A DNA stretch of 26,873 nt from JASFRI01 sp050115015 (GCA_050115015.1 JASFRI010000006.1:1-26873); one strand, 5' to 3'; counted from the first letter of the stretch, positions 1 through 7,894 are shown. The notes: generated by a model not told the origin, from the letters alone. Program-made: numbers and translations.

Positions 1-852
1 GACCCGCCGGACGGCAGCGCCTCGAGCCGCAGGGCGACGGAGCCGATCCGCATCCGCCCGGGGAGCGGTTCCGGAGGCGCGGCCCTTCCCGCGCCGGCAG
101 AGCCCCGGCGTATCCGCGTGACGGGCACCGCCGTGCCGCCGGCCCCCGCTCCGTCCGGCGCTGCACCATGGACGGGGTCCGGCGCGACCGAGCCGGGGAC
201 GGCCTGGAGGCCGGTGGCGGCGGATGATGGCATCGTGCGCGGCGTTGCGGCGCCCGCCCCACGCGCCAGCGACCCCGGCTTCGACGGTAACCTCGGGCCC
301 GGCGGCCGGGGCGAGCCCGCGGACCCCCCGCCCTGGGATCCCCGCTTCGGGGCGCTCCCTCCGCCGGGATATCCCTCGGACCCCGTGTACCCCTGCTGGG
401 GCTGCGGCTACGGATGGTACCCGGCGTACTGGGGCTATCCCTGGGACCCCTTCTACCCGTACTACGGCTGGGGCGCCGGATTCGGGGTTGGCTACGCGGA
501 GAGCGGCTCCGCGGCGTCGCCCGGCGCGCCGGAGCGGCTGGCGCCGGAGTCCGCCACCCTGCAGCTCGTCATCAAGCCGAAGCGGGCGAGGGTGTCGCTG
601 GACGGCGTCGAGGTCGGGAAGAGCGCCGACTACCGGCGGAAGGACCGGCTCCTCCTCGAGCCCGGCGACCATGTCCTCGAGCTACGCCTGGACGGGTTCC
701 AGACGCTACGGCTGCGCTTCACCGCGGAACCCGGCGGGAACTATGTCATCGAGGAGAAGCTGAACCGCGGCGAGGGGGACGACCCGCGCTCGGCACCCGC
801 CGGGGACGCGGAGATCGCCGGCCGGCCGGGTGGTACACTCCCGGGGGCATGA
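1..852 (+). CDS. PEGA-domain protein, 5' end outside the window
   Basis: The frame is open from the first base of the window, so the gene probably begins upstream; a GTG at 118 is the first in-frame candidate start but has no convincing ribosome binding site. The C-terminal part (about 545-760) reads as a PEGA domain: a beta-rich repeat with ATLQLVIKPKRARVSLDGVE, then a GDHVLELRLDGFQTL segment. PEGA domains occur in surface or envelope proteins and beside kinase domains, usually as small beta-sandwich carbohydrate- or surface-binding modules. Before it lies a Pro/Gly/Ala-rich low-complexity stretch, then a segment very rich in Tyr, Trp, Gly and Pro (about 385-500). No signal peptide can be judged because the N-terminus is missing. 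The exact role is unknown. The next gene follows after 36 bp on the same strand. Confidence 0.7.
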   Translation, partial: DPPDGSASSRRATEPIRIRPGSGSGGAALPAPAEPRRIRVTGTAVPPAPAPSGAAPWTGSGATEPGTAWRPVAADDGIVRGVAAPAPRASDPGFDGNLGPGGRGEPADPPPWDPRFGALPPPGYPSDPVYPCWGCGYGWYPAYWGYPWDPFYPYYGWGAGFGVGYAESGSAASPGAPERLAPESATLQLVIKPKRARVSLDGVEVGKSADYRRKDRLLLEPGDHVLELRLDGFQTLRLRFTAEPGGNYVIEEKLNRGEGDDPRSAPAGDAEIAGRPGGTLPGA

Positions 853-858
853 TCCCGT

Positions 859-874
859 GCCGGCCCCGGCCGGC
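859..874 (+). other. Short GC hairpin before the EEP gene
   Basis: GCCGGCC-CC-GGCCGGC is a perfect 7-bp inverted repeat between the PEGA stop and the GAGGAA ribosome binding site (875-880). No T-tract follows, so it is not a convincing terminator. It may be only a by-product of high GC content, or a small structure between the cistrons. Confidence 0.25.
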
Positions 875-888
875 GAGGAACCTCCCTG

Positions 889-1704
889 ATGGCCCTGTCC
901 CGCCGTCCCCCACGCCGGCGCCGCGGCATGGTGGCGCCGCATCTGGCGCTGGTGCGGGCCCCCCGACCCTTCTGCCCCGCCCGGTCCCTGGCGGGAGAGT
1001 TCCGGGCCGCCACGTACAACGTGCACCGGTGGACGGGCTTGAACGGGCGCCGCAAGCCGGATCCGGACCGCGCCCGGGAGGTGATCGACGAGCTCGACGT
1101 CGACCTCCTGGCGCTCCAGGAGGTGCTGCGGCCCGAGAACGGCGAGGACCCCCTCGAGTCGCTGGCGACCGCCCACGGCATGCATGTGGCCTTCGCCGCG
1201 ACGCGCTCGCACCGCTTCGGGCAGATCGGCAACGCGGTCCTGTCACGCTGGCCGATCGTCGGGGCGACGATGTGCGATCTCTCGTTCACCCGCCTGGAGA
1301 AGCGGCTGTCCATCGGCATCCAGATCCGGGACGGCGCGCTGGAGTTCGACGCGGTCTCCACCCACCTCGCCCTCTCGGATCGCACCCGGCACCGGCAGGT
1401 GAAGGCCCTCCTGGACCATCCCCGCCTCCGGGACACCCCCACGCTGTTGCTGGGGGACATGAACGCCTGGCGGCGCTGCCGGGCGACGCGCGTGCTGGAT
1501 CGCGAGCTCACGGACCATCACAACCGCGAGTGGCCGGCCTCGTTCCCCTCCACCCGGCCCGTCCTGGCCCTGGACCGGATCTACGGCAAGGGCCTGCGCA
1601 TCCTCGAGGTCTTCGCGCATCGCAGCCGGACGGCGCGCCGGTCCTCCGACCACCTGCCCATCGTCGCCCGGGTCCGGCTGGAGAGGGCTAGCGTCTCAGC
1701 GTAG
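889..1704 (+). CDS. Endonuclease/exonuclease/phosphatase-fold hydrolase
   Basis: This 271-residue protein carries the full catalytic set of the EEP superfamily (DNase I, ExoIII, sphingomyelinase, inositol phosphatase): Asn44 in TYNVH, Glu78 in LQEV, His159 in STHL, Asp190 and Asn192 in GDMNAW, Asp229 in LDRIY, and Asp254-His255 in SDHLPIV. These residues bind Mg2+ and hydrolyse phosphodiester or phosphomonoester bonds. The substrate (DNA, RNA or phospholipid head group) cannot be read from the sequence. ATG at 889 is supported by GAGGAA eight bases upstream; the first 13 residues are very basic and Met14 is an alternative start. No clear signal peptide is seen. Its stop lies inside the 3' end of the convergent uvrD, a 9-bp tail-to-tail overlap. 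Confidence 0.85.
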   Translation: MALSRRPPRRRRGMVAPHLALVRAPRPFCPARSLAGEFRAATYNVHRWTGLNGRRKPDPDRAREVIDELDVDLLALQEVLRPENGEDPLESLATAHGMHVAFAATRSHRFGQIGNAVLSRWPIVGATMCDLSFTRLEKRLSIGIQIRDGALEFDAVSTHLALSDRTRHRQVKALLDHPRLRDTPTLLLGDMNAWRRCRATRVLDRELTDHHNREWPASFPSTRPVLALDRIYGKGLRILEVFAHRSRTARRSSDHLPIVARVRLERASVSA

Positions 1705-3984
1705 CGGCTGCAGTCCGGCGAACTTGGCGAGGAACTTCTTGGGCCGGTAGCCGGCGAAGGAGACCGTCAGCTTCAGGCGATCTCCCTCCCCCTCGCTGCT
1801 GAGCACCTTCCCCTCGCCGTAGCGTGGGTGGTACACGCGGCTCCCCGGTCGGAACCGCGGGGCGGCCTCCTGGTCGTACTCGTACGTGAGCTCCTTCTCG
1901 CGCCTCGCCAGCCCCTTGCGCATGATCGCGTCGAAGTCCAGTCCGGACTTCCGCCGCGGCCGGGGCGCCTCCTCCAGCGGCTCGTAGGTGTAGTCCCCGT
2001 CCAGGGCCGCCTGCGGATCCGATACCTGGCGGGAATCGGGCTGCGCCGAGTCGATCAGCTCCGGCGGGATCTCGTCCAGGAAGGGCGAGGGCTGCACGGG
2101 GGTCTCCCGCCCGAAGATCCTGCGGACGCAGCAGGAGCTCAGGGTGAGCCGCTCACGGGCCCGGGTCATCCCCACGTAGAGCAACCGGCGCTCCTCCTCG
2201 AGGTCCGACGGGCTCTCGGCGGCCCGGCTGTGGGGAAGCAGGCCTTCCTCCAGGCCCACGATGAACACCACCGGAAACTCCAGGCCCTTGGCGCAGTGCA
2301 GGGTCATCAGGGCGACGCCGCTCTCCCCGTCCACCACGTCGGCGTCCGACACCAGCGAGACGCGATCCAGGAAGGCCGCGAGCCCCTCCCCGCCGGCCTC
2401 GTCATGCTCGGCGGCCGCGGTGACGAGCTGCTCCAGGTTCTCGAGCCGGGCACGCCCGATCTCCGGGCCCTCGGAGCGCGCGTAGTCGACATAGCCCGTC
2501 TGCTTGACGACCTCCCGGACCAGGGCGTCGGGGGGCAGCGCGAGCACCTCCCCCCGCAGGGACTCCACCAGGTCCGTGAAGCGGGTCAGCGCCGAGGCGG
2601 CGCGCCCCGCGACCCCGAGCTCGACCGCCACGGGAATGGCCCGCAGGAGGGACTCGTGTCGCTGGGAGGCCACCTCCCGCAGCGTCTGGAGGGTGGTCTT
2701 TCCGATCCGCCGGGGCGGCGTGTTGATGATCCGCTGCAGGCTGACGTCATCGTCCGGGTTCGCCAGCAGTTTCAGGTAGGCCAGGACGTCCTTGACCTCC
2801 TTGCGGTCGTAGAACCGCACCGCGCCGTAGATCCGGTAAGGGATCCCCGCCTGCAGCAGGGCCTCCTCCACGAGCCGGGACTGGGCGTTCGTCCGGTACA
2901 GCACCGCGGCGTCGCCCAGATCCCGCTCCCGCCGGACCTGCCGCAGCTCCGTCCCCACCCAGCCCGCCTCGTCGCGGTCGGTGTACAGGCGGCTCACCCG
3001 GACCTTGTCCCCCCTGGGGTTGTCGGTGAACAGGATCTTGCCGATCCGCTCCCGGTTGCAGGAGACCAGGGAGCCCGCCGCGTCCAGGATCACCCTCGTG
3101 GAGCGGTAGTTCTGCTCCAGCTTGATCACGCGGGCTCCCGGAAAGTCCTTCTCGAACCGGAGGATGTTCCGGTAGTCGCTGCCGCGGAAGGCGTAGATCG
3201 ACTGGTCCTCGTCGCCGACGACGCAGACGTTTCCCGTCGCCTTGGAGAGGAATCGGATCAGCCGGTACTGGGAGTGGTTCGTATCCTGGTACTCGTCGAC
3301 CATCAGGTAGCGCGACCCGCGCTGGACCCTCGTCAGCACGTCCGGATGCTCGGTGAACAGCCGGATCGTCTGCATGATCAGGTCGTCGAAGTCCATGGCA
3401 TTGGCGGCCTGCAGCCGTTCCTGGTAGCGCTCGTAGATCTTCCCGATGATCCCGGCGACGTAGTCCCGGTGCGTGTCGCGAAACTGATCCGGCCGCTGCA
3501 GACGGTTCTTGGCGCCGGAGATCCGCGACAGCACCTGCCGCGGAGGGTGGTTCTCCCGCGGGATCTCCAGCTCCTCCATGGCGTTCTTCACGACGGCGAG
3601 CTGCTCGGACGTGTCGTAGACCAGGAAGCCGCTCCGGTAGCCGACGCGGTCCGCGTCCTGGCGCAGCACGCGGAGGCAGAAGGAATGGAAGGTGGACACG
3701 TGCGCGCCGCTCTCCTCCACCCCCATGAGCGCGGCCACGCGCTCACGCATCTCCGCGGCGGCCTTGTTCGTGAAGGTGACCGCGGTGATCTCCCACGGGG
3801 GAACGTCATGCGCGCGGACCAGGTAGGCGACGCGATGGGTGATCACGCGGGTCTTGCCGGATCCGGCTCCCGCCAGGACAAGCAAGGGGCCGTCGGTGTG
3901 GGTCACCGCCTCCCGCTGGGCGGGGTTCAGGGGCTCGAGGATCTCCGAGGGCAAGGGCACGCGGCTCCGTGAGGGAGCCCGCAT
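1696..3984 (-). CDS. uvrD: UvrD/PcrA-type superfamily 1 DNA helicase
   Basis: This is a 762-residue 3'-5' helicase of the UvrD/PcrA/Rep group, acting in nucleotide excision repair, mismatch repair and removal of obstacles to replication and transcription. Motifs appear in order: Walker A AGAGSGKT (38-45), FTNKAAAEM (71-79), TFHSF (98-102), Walker B VDEYQDTN (229-236), GDEDQSIY (257-264), QNYRS (291-295), motif V TLHCAKGLEF and motif VI LYVGMTRARERL. The end of the protein (FRPGSRVYHPRYGEGKV onward) is the Tudor-like domain that lets PcrA/UvrD bind RNA polymerase, so this is PcrA/UvrD rather than Rep. Motif V has Cys where Ala or Ser is usual. The ATG lacks a strong Shine-Dalgarno site; GTG at 3960 is an alternative. 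It follows the isoprenoid genes after 44 bp containing a strong stem-loop. Confidence 0.95.
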   Translation of the reverse strand: MRAPSRSRVPLPSEILEPLNPAQREAVTHTDGPLLVLAGAGSGKTRVITHRVAYLVRAHDVPPWEITAVTFTNKAAAEMRERVAALMGVEESGAHVSTFHSFCLRVLRQDADRVGYRSGFLVYDTSEQLAVVKNAMEELEIPRENHPPRQVLSRISGAKNRLQRPDQFRDTHRDYVAGIIGKIYERYQERLQAANAMDFDDLIMQTIRLFTEHPDVLTRVQRGSRYLMVDEYQDTNHSQYRLIRFLSKATGNVCVVGDEDQSIYAFRGSDYRNILRFEKDFPGARVIKLEQNYRSTRVILDAAGSLVSCNRERIGKILFTDNPRGDKVRVSRLYTDRDEAGWVGTELRQVRRERDLGDAAVLYRTNAQSRLVEEALLQAGIPYRIYGAVRFYDRKEVKDVLAYLKLLANPDDDVSLQRIINTPPRRIGKTTLQTLREVASQRHESLLRAIPVAVELGVAGRAASALTRFTDLVESLRGEVLALPPDALVREVVKQTGYVDYARSEGPEIGRARLENLEQLVTAAAEHDEAGGEGLAAFLDRVSLVSDADVVDGESGVALMTLHCAKGLEFPVVFIVGLEEGLLPHSRAAESPSDLEEERRLLYVGMTRARERLTLSSCCVRRIFGRETPVQPSPFLDEIPPELIDSAQPDSRQVSDPQAALDGDYTYEPLEEAPRPRRKSGLDFDAIMRKGLARREKELTYEYDQEAAPRFRPGSRVYHPRYGEGKVLSSEGEGDRLKLTVSFAGYRPKKFLAKFAGLQPLR

Positions 3985-4009
3985 GGTAGCACAGCGCCCG
4001 TCGGGTGAA

Positions 4010-4042
4010 CCGCGGGAGGGGCCGCCCCTCAGGCTCCCGCGG
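4010..4042 (-). other. Strong stem-loop between the squalene-synthase-type gene and uvrD
   Basis: There are perfect 9-bp arms, CCGCGGGAG at 4010-4018 and CTCCCGCGG at 4034-4042, with a nested GAGGGG-CCG-CCCCTC hairpin at 4016-4030 that covers the stop codon of the synthase gene. On the transcribed (minus) strand no T-tract follows (TTCACCCGAC). It is therefore not a classical intrinsic terminator. An attenuating, processing or mRNA-stabilising hairpin separating uvrD from the isoprenoid genes is more likely. Confidence 0.5.
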
Positions 4043-4961
4043 CGCCCGCCGCCCCCGGGATGGCCGGTGCCCCGTCGGACAGCGCCTTCTGGAGAGAGGC
4101 CACGATTCGTACGACCTCCGGACGGGTGAGCTTGGCACCCGGCCCCTCCTCCTCCACCCGATCCAGCGTGCGCCAGGCGAGCAGCACCGGTAGCGCGGTG
4201 AACTCGATCACCCCCCGGGGGGCCCCGGCGCGCTGGAGCCGCCCCACGTAGCGCGACGCCACATCCAGGTCCTCCCGCGCGAGGGCGAACACCGCGGCGC
4301 GATCGCAGCCCGGGGGCAGGAAGCGGCGGCCTTCCTCCGAGTCGTCGGCCGAGTCCTTCAGGATGTTGACGAGCTGCAGCGCCTCACCGAACGGCGCGGC
4401 GTCCTGCCGCAGCGCGGGCGCGACGGCCGCGAGCTCCCGGCGACCGAGGAGAAAGAGCTCCGTGAGCATCTCGCCCACGATGCCGGCGACGGCGTAGCAG
4501 TAGGCGCGCAGATCCTCGGTGTCCTCCAGCTCGACGCCGGAGCTCTCCCGGGCCCGCGCGACGAAGGACGCCATCCGCTCGATGGTGCGCAGGGTATGCG
4601 TGCGGATGAGCTCGCTGGCCTCCGGTCCGAGCCCCATCGTCGTTCGCAGCACCAGGGGTGTCTCCCGGAGCAGCTCCAGGTAGCCCTCGTGATGCACCGG
4701 GGGATGGGCGACCCAGCGGGCGGCCAGGTCGTCGGCCCCTTCCGGCGACGGATCCCGGAGCAGGCCCGCGAAGGCCTCCAGCTCCTCGAGCTGCCGGTCC
4801 CGGCCCCACCGCGTGGCGTCCTCCAGCGTGTCGGCGATCCGGAACATCAGGTACGCGACCGTCACCTCGAGGCGGGTGGGCTGCGGCAGGACGGGGATCG
4901 AGAGGGCGAAGGTCCGGCTGGTCTTCTCCAGCAGATCGTCGAGGCGGTCCTGCTCAACCAT
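4029..4961 (-). CDS. Squalene/phytoene synthase family (trans-prenyl head-to-head synthase, squalene-synthase-like)
   Basis: This 310-residue protein has both Asp-rich motifs of head-to-head prenyl synthases: DTLED at 44-48 in YLMFRIADTLED, and DSADD at 203-207 in LQLVNILKDSADD. The segment YCYAVAGIVGEMLTELF (154-170) matches the conserved substrate-pocket helix. The DTLED form and the YCxxVAGxVG segment resemble farnesyl-diphosphate farnesyltransferase more than phytoene synthase. The likely reaction is condensation of two farnesyl diphosphates to presqualene diphosphate and possibly squalene; dehydrosqualene or a C40 product cannot be excluded. The family's C-terminal membrane helix is not evident; the tail is Ala/Gly/Pro-rich. 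The start codon overlaps the stop of the isopentenyl phosphate kinase gene by 8 bp, so the two are probably translationally coupled and serve the same pathway. Confidence 0.85.
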   Translation of the reverse strand: MVEQDRLDDLLEKTSRTFALSIPVLPQPTRLEVTVAYLMFRIADTLEDATRWGRDRQLEELEAFAGLLRDPSPEGADDLAARWVAHPPVHHEGYLELLRETPLVLRTTMGLGPEASELIRTHTLRTIERMASFVARARESSGVELEDTEDLRAYCYAVAGIVGEMLTELFLLGRRELAAVAPALRQDAAPFGEALQLVNILKDSADDSEEGRRFLPPGCDRAAVFALAREDLDVASRYVGRLQRAGAPRGVIEFTALPVLLAWRTLDRVEEEGPGAKLTRPEVVRIVASLQKALSDGAPAIPGAAGAAGA

Positions 4962-5772
4962 GCGTCCGCTCCTGCCGTCCCGCGGGCACGACGCGCGTGC
5001 CCACCGCCCGGCCCCGCAGGGCCTGCTCGAGCACGCCCGGGGCCGTCCCGTCCACGATGTGGGAGGTCACCCCCAGCCGCGCGAGGGACGCGGCGGTGGA
5101 GAGGCGCAGCCGGATGCCGCCGGTGACGTCGGTCCCCGCCGCGTCGTCGACGCCGGCCAGCACCGCCGGGAGTTCCCGGGGCTCCAGGCGCCGGATCGTG
5201 CGGCCCGACCTATCGTATACCCCATCGGTGGCGCCGAGCCAGACCGCCCTCCGGAGCGCCCACCCGGAGCGCCGCAGGCTCCGGGCCAGGGCCAGGAGCA
5301 CCGTCTCCGTGGACCCGATGCAGGCGCCCCATTCCCGGTCCAGCAGCACGTCGCCGAACACGACCGGGAGGAGGCCGAGCTCCAGCGCCCGCTCGAGGGG
5401 CTCGATCCGCGGCGCACCGGGGCGACCCGCCCGGGCGGTCAGGAAGCTCGAGGGTGCGAGGGAGAACGGACGCGCTCCCGCCGCCCGCAACGCGGCGATC
5501 ACGAGCCGGTGGAGCTGCGCCGCCCGGTCCTGGGTGTCGGCGATTCCCGGCAGCGCGCGACGCCCGACGGGGCCGTCGTTGAGACCGTGGCGGGACGCCG
5601 CCGCATGACCGAAGGAGCCGCTCCCGTGTCCGAGGAGGATCCGCCGTGCGCCGGCGGCCCGGGCGACCTCCGCGGCCACGCGCTTCAGGATGCCGCGCCG
5701 CAGCGAGCCCGGCCGGGTCTTGTCGGTGATCAGGCTGCCGCCGATCTTGAGGAGCACCAGCTCGCGCGTCAT
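4954..5772 (-). CDS. Isopentenyl phosphate kinase (amino acid kinase fold)
   Basis: This 272-residue enzyme is predicted to phosphorylate isopentenyl phosphate to isopentenyl diphosphate with ATP, the last step of the alternative mevalonate pathway. Diagnostic features are LLKIGGSLITDK at 7-18, the loop GHGSGSFGH (48-56) whose final His marks isopentenyl phosphate kinases within the amino acid kinase superfamily, PVVFGDVLLD (136-145), ATDGVYD (181-187) and DVTGGI (215-220). Glutamate 5-kinase and other superfamily members lack the HGxGSFGH loop. Its Shine-Dalgarno AGGAG overlaps the stop of the upstream decarboxylase gene, 15 bp away, and its 3' end overlaps the synthase gene. This family is typical of archaea, plants and some Chloroflexi, and is unusual in bacteria. 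Fosfomycin-kinase-like activity is a less likely alternative. Confidence 0.88.
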   Translation of the reverse strand: MTRELVLLKIGGSLITDKTRPGSLRRGILKRVAAEVARAAGARRILLGHGSGSFGHAAASRHGLNDGPVGRRALPGIADTQDRAAQLHRLVIAALRAAGARPFSLAPSSFLTARAGRPGAPRIEPLERALELGLLPVVFGDVLLDREWGACIGSTETVLLALARSLRRSGWALRRAVWLGATDGVYDRSGRTIRRLEPRELPAVLAGVDDAAGTDVTGGIRLRLSTAASLARLGVTSHIVDGTAPGVLEQALRGRAVGTRVVPAGRQERTHG

Positions 5773-5787
5773 GGCCAGGACGAGCTC

Positions 5788-6792
5788 CTAGAAGAGCGGT
5801 TCGGCGTCCGAGGTCGGCCCCTCGCCGACCCCGTCCCGGTAGATCGCCGTCACCTCCGGCAGGTCCCCGAGGCGGGCCGCCACCCTCTCCTCGTGCTCCG
5901 GACCGCACAGCACGTGGACGTTCGGCCCCGCGTCCATGGTGGACCAGGCCGCCACGCCCTCGTCGCGCAGGCGGCGGACGACCTCCAGGACACGGACGGT
6001 GCCGGGATGCCAGTAGAAGATGGGCGGCCGCGAGGACATGGCGATAATGTGGAGGTCCACCGCGTCCTCCTCGACCACCGGACCGAGATGGGACAGGTCG
6101 CGGTCGCGGATGGCCTCCCGCGCCGCCTCCAGCCGGGCGGGCAGGGCGGCCTGCCTTCCCTCGAAGTAGGGGCTCGTGGCGGCGCGCCGGTGGCCGTCCC
6201 GGGAGGAGACGGGCTTGGGGCCGGACGCCACCACGGCGACGACGTCCCGCAGATCCCAGTGGGACGCCGGGGCGAGGGGCACCGCGGCGCAATCCTCCGA
6301 ACCCGGGGCCTCCGGCCATTGCACGTAGCCCCCCAGGACCGAGCGTGCGGCCGACCCGGAGCCGCTGAGCCGGGCCAGGATCGACAGGTCCCGGGGGCTG
6401 CGCGTCAGGCCGAGGGCCTGGACGACCGCCACGGTCAGCGCCGCGAAGCCGGAGGCCGAGGAGGCCATCCCGGCGGCGGCGGGGAAGCTGTTGCGAGTGG
6501 CGACCCGGAAGGCCCCGTCCGTCTCCAGCGCCCCCCGGAGCGCGTCCAGGTGACGGGACACCCGGCGGCGGAAGGTCTCGTCGGGCTCCGCCAGCGGCTC
6601 CCCGGGGCCGGCGAAGGTGATCCGGTCGACGTGCTCCCCGGGAAGGTGCTCGACGGTGGAGCGCGTGTGGCAGGCCCGCAGGGTCATGGAGATCGAGGGG
6701 TTCACCGGGATCGCCCGCTCCAGATCGCGGGCTCCCCAGTACTTGATGAACGCGATGTTCGCGCCCGCGACCGCCGTCGCCTTGCCGCTCAT
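5788..6792 (-). CDS. GHMP-family (di)phosphomevalonate decarboxylase, possibly phosphomevalonate decarboxylase
   Basis: This 334-residue homologue of diphosphomevalonate decarboxylase carries NIAFIKYWG (12-20), NPSISMTL (31-38), the phosphate loop NSFPAAAGMASSASGFAAL (101-119), SGSGSAARS (143-151) and the catalytic Asp287 in MDAGPNV. The family phosphorylates the C3 hydroxyl of (di)phosphomevalonate and decarboxylates it. The classical KYWGKRD motif reads KYWGARD here, so Lys at position 21 is Ala. That Lys lies near the diphosphate in classical enzymes. With isopentenyl phosphate kinase next door and no phosphomevalonate kinase, the substrate is inferred to be mevalonate 5-phosphate, giving isopentenyl phosphate. 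The start at 6792 forms ATGA with the mevalonate kinase stop and is preferred over the upstream in-frame codon at 6846, which lies inside mevalonate kinase. Confidence 0.85.
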   Translation of the reverse strand: MSGKATAVAGANIAFIKYWGARDLERAIPVNPSISMTLRACHTRSTVEHLPGEHVDRITFAGPGEPLAEPDETFRRRVSRHLDALRGALETDGAFRVATRNSFPAAAGMASSASGFAALTVAVVQALGLTRSPRDLSILARLSGSGSAARSVLGGYVQWPEAPGSEDCAAVPLAPASHWDLRDVVAVVASGPKPVSSRDGHRRAATSPYFEGRQAALPARLEAAREAIRDRDLSHLGPVVEEDAVDLHIIAMSSRPPIFYWHPGTVRVLEVVRRLRDEGVAAWSTMDAGPNVHVLCGPEHEERVAARLGDLPEVTAIYRDGVGEGPTSDAEPLF

Positions 6793-7871
6793 TCCCGCTC
6801 CCAGCGGAGACCGGGCGCGCCCAGCCGCGCCGCATGATGCCGCCATCCCGCCGGCACCGAGATCCGGGAGGCGTCGCCGTGCGGCCCGTAGAGGATCACA
6901 CCGCCGGCCCCGGAGCCGGTCAGCGCCCCGGCGCCGGAGATCTTCGCCGCGGCGCCCGCCGCCTCCAGGTCGCGGAAGGCTTCCCGCACGGCCTCCGGCA
7001 CCACACCCAGCTCCTCCAGACAGGTCTCGTACTCCCGGAGGATGGCGATCAGGACCGGTGGATGCTCGTCGTCGCGAATCAGCTGGTCCCGGAACGCCTC
7101 GGTGGCGCTCTCCATCCGGTCCAGGATGGCGTACTGGCCCTGCCGGTCCGCCGCCCGGCGGGCGGAGACCGCCGCGACCACCTCACCGGTGCTCTCGGCG
7201 GGAGGTCCAGAGTCGTAGATGCGCAGCCGCGACAGCGGGCCGGGCGGGGGGTCGAGAGGGCGGACGGTGAGCGTCCCACCCTCCTTGCGGGCCCAGAGCA
7301 CGCCGCCGGCCAGGACCGCCGCGTGATCGGCTCCGGAGGGCAGTCCGTGCTGCCGGCGCTCCACCTCCAGCACGACCCGGTCGAGGGTGCGGCCGTCCAG
7401 GGAGCGGCCGCGAAGGCGCCGGTAAGCGGCCACGATGGCCACCGCCGCGGCGGCGGAGCTGCCGAAGCCGGACCCCACCGGGATGGCCGACTCGATGGAG
7501 AGATGCAGGCCCGGCTCCGCGCAGGCGTCCCATTCCGCCTCGAACGCCGCGGCCTCGCCGAGGGCGACGAGCGCCAGGTGGGCCGGATCGTCCCCGCGCA
7601 CCTGCTGGAAGCGGGCGGCGGTGGGGCTCTCCCGGAAGCGCTCCCAGCGCCCGCGGGCCGCGGCGGCGTGGTCCCGGACCGCCTCCCAGGAGACCGTCCG
7701 GTCCAGCCCCAGCCCCGGCAGGTCCAGGTGGACGCCGGGGCCGTCCCGGTCCTCCGCCCGCGCGCGCAGCCGGAGGTCCAGGGCGGCGAGGATGGCGGGC
7801 CGCCCGTACACGACGGCATGCTCCCCCATCAGGATGAGCTTGCCCGGGACCGAGACGCTGGTGGCCGCCAT
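6789..7871 (-). CDS. mvk: Mevalonate kinase (GHMP kinase)
   Basis: This 360-residue enzyme is predicted to phosphorylate mevalonate to mevalonate 5-phosphate with ATP. Motif 1 is PGKLILMGEHAVVYG (9-23), where GEHAVVYG is a mevalonate kinase hallmark. The phosphate loop is PVGSGFGSSAAAA (131-143), and the catalytic Asp is Asp182 in GLPSGADH. Motif 3 (310-324) starts KISGAG but carries ALTGSGAGG instead of the usual compact KxTGAGGGG run, so it appears to contain an insertion. The upstream gene is HMG-CoA reductase, whose stop lies 23 bp away. The 3' end overlaps the decarboxylase start by four bases (ATGA). No strong Shine-Dalgarno site is seen for the ATG at 7871. Confidence 0.9.
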   Translation of the reverse strand: MAATSVSVPGKLILMGEHAVVYGRPAILAALDLRLRARAEDRDGPGVHLDLPGLGLDRTVSWEAVRDHAAAARGRWERFRESPTAARFQQVRGDDPAHLALVALGEAAAFEAEWDACAEPGLHLSIESAIPVGSGFGSSAAAAVAIVAAYRRLRGRSLDGRTLDRVVLEVERRQHGLPSGADHAAVLAGGVLWARKEGGTLTVRPLDPPPGPLSRLRIYDSGPPAESTGEVVAAVSARRAADRQGQYAILDRMESATEAFRDQLIRDDEHPPVLIAILREYETCLEELGVVPEAVREAFRDLEAAGAAAKISGAGALTGSGAGGVILYGPHGDASRISVPAGWRHHAARLGAPGLRWERE

Positions 7872-7894
7872 CGTTCAGCGAGAGGGCGCCCGCG

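Noticed and set aside
1828..3972. A 714-residue plus-strand open frame opposite uvrD, and similar long frames opposite other genes (4813-6837, 11168-12256, 12091-13749, 23898-25856).
   Set aside because: They mirror genes with clear family motifs, have no recognisable domains and are expected in GC-rich DNA.
6793..6846. A longer N-terminus for the decarboxylase.
   Set aside because: The extra 18 residues would lie within mevalonate kinase and precede the conserved start; ATG at 6792 makes an ATGA overlap.
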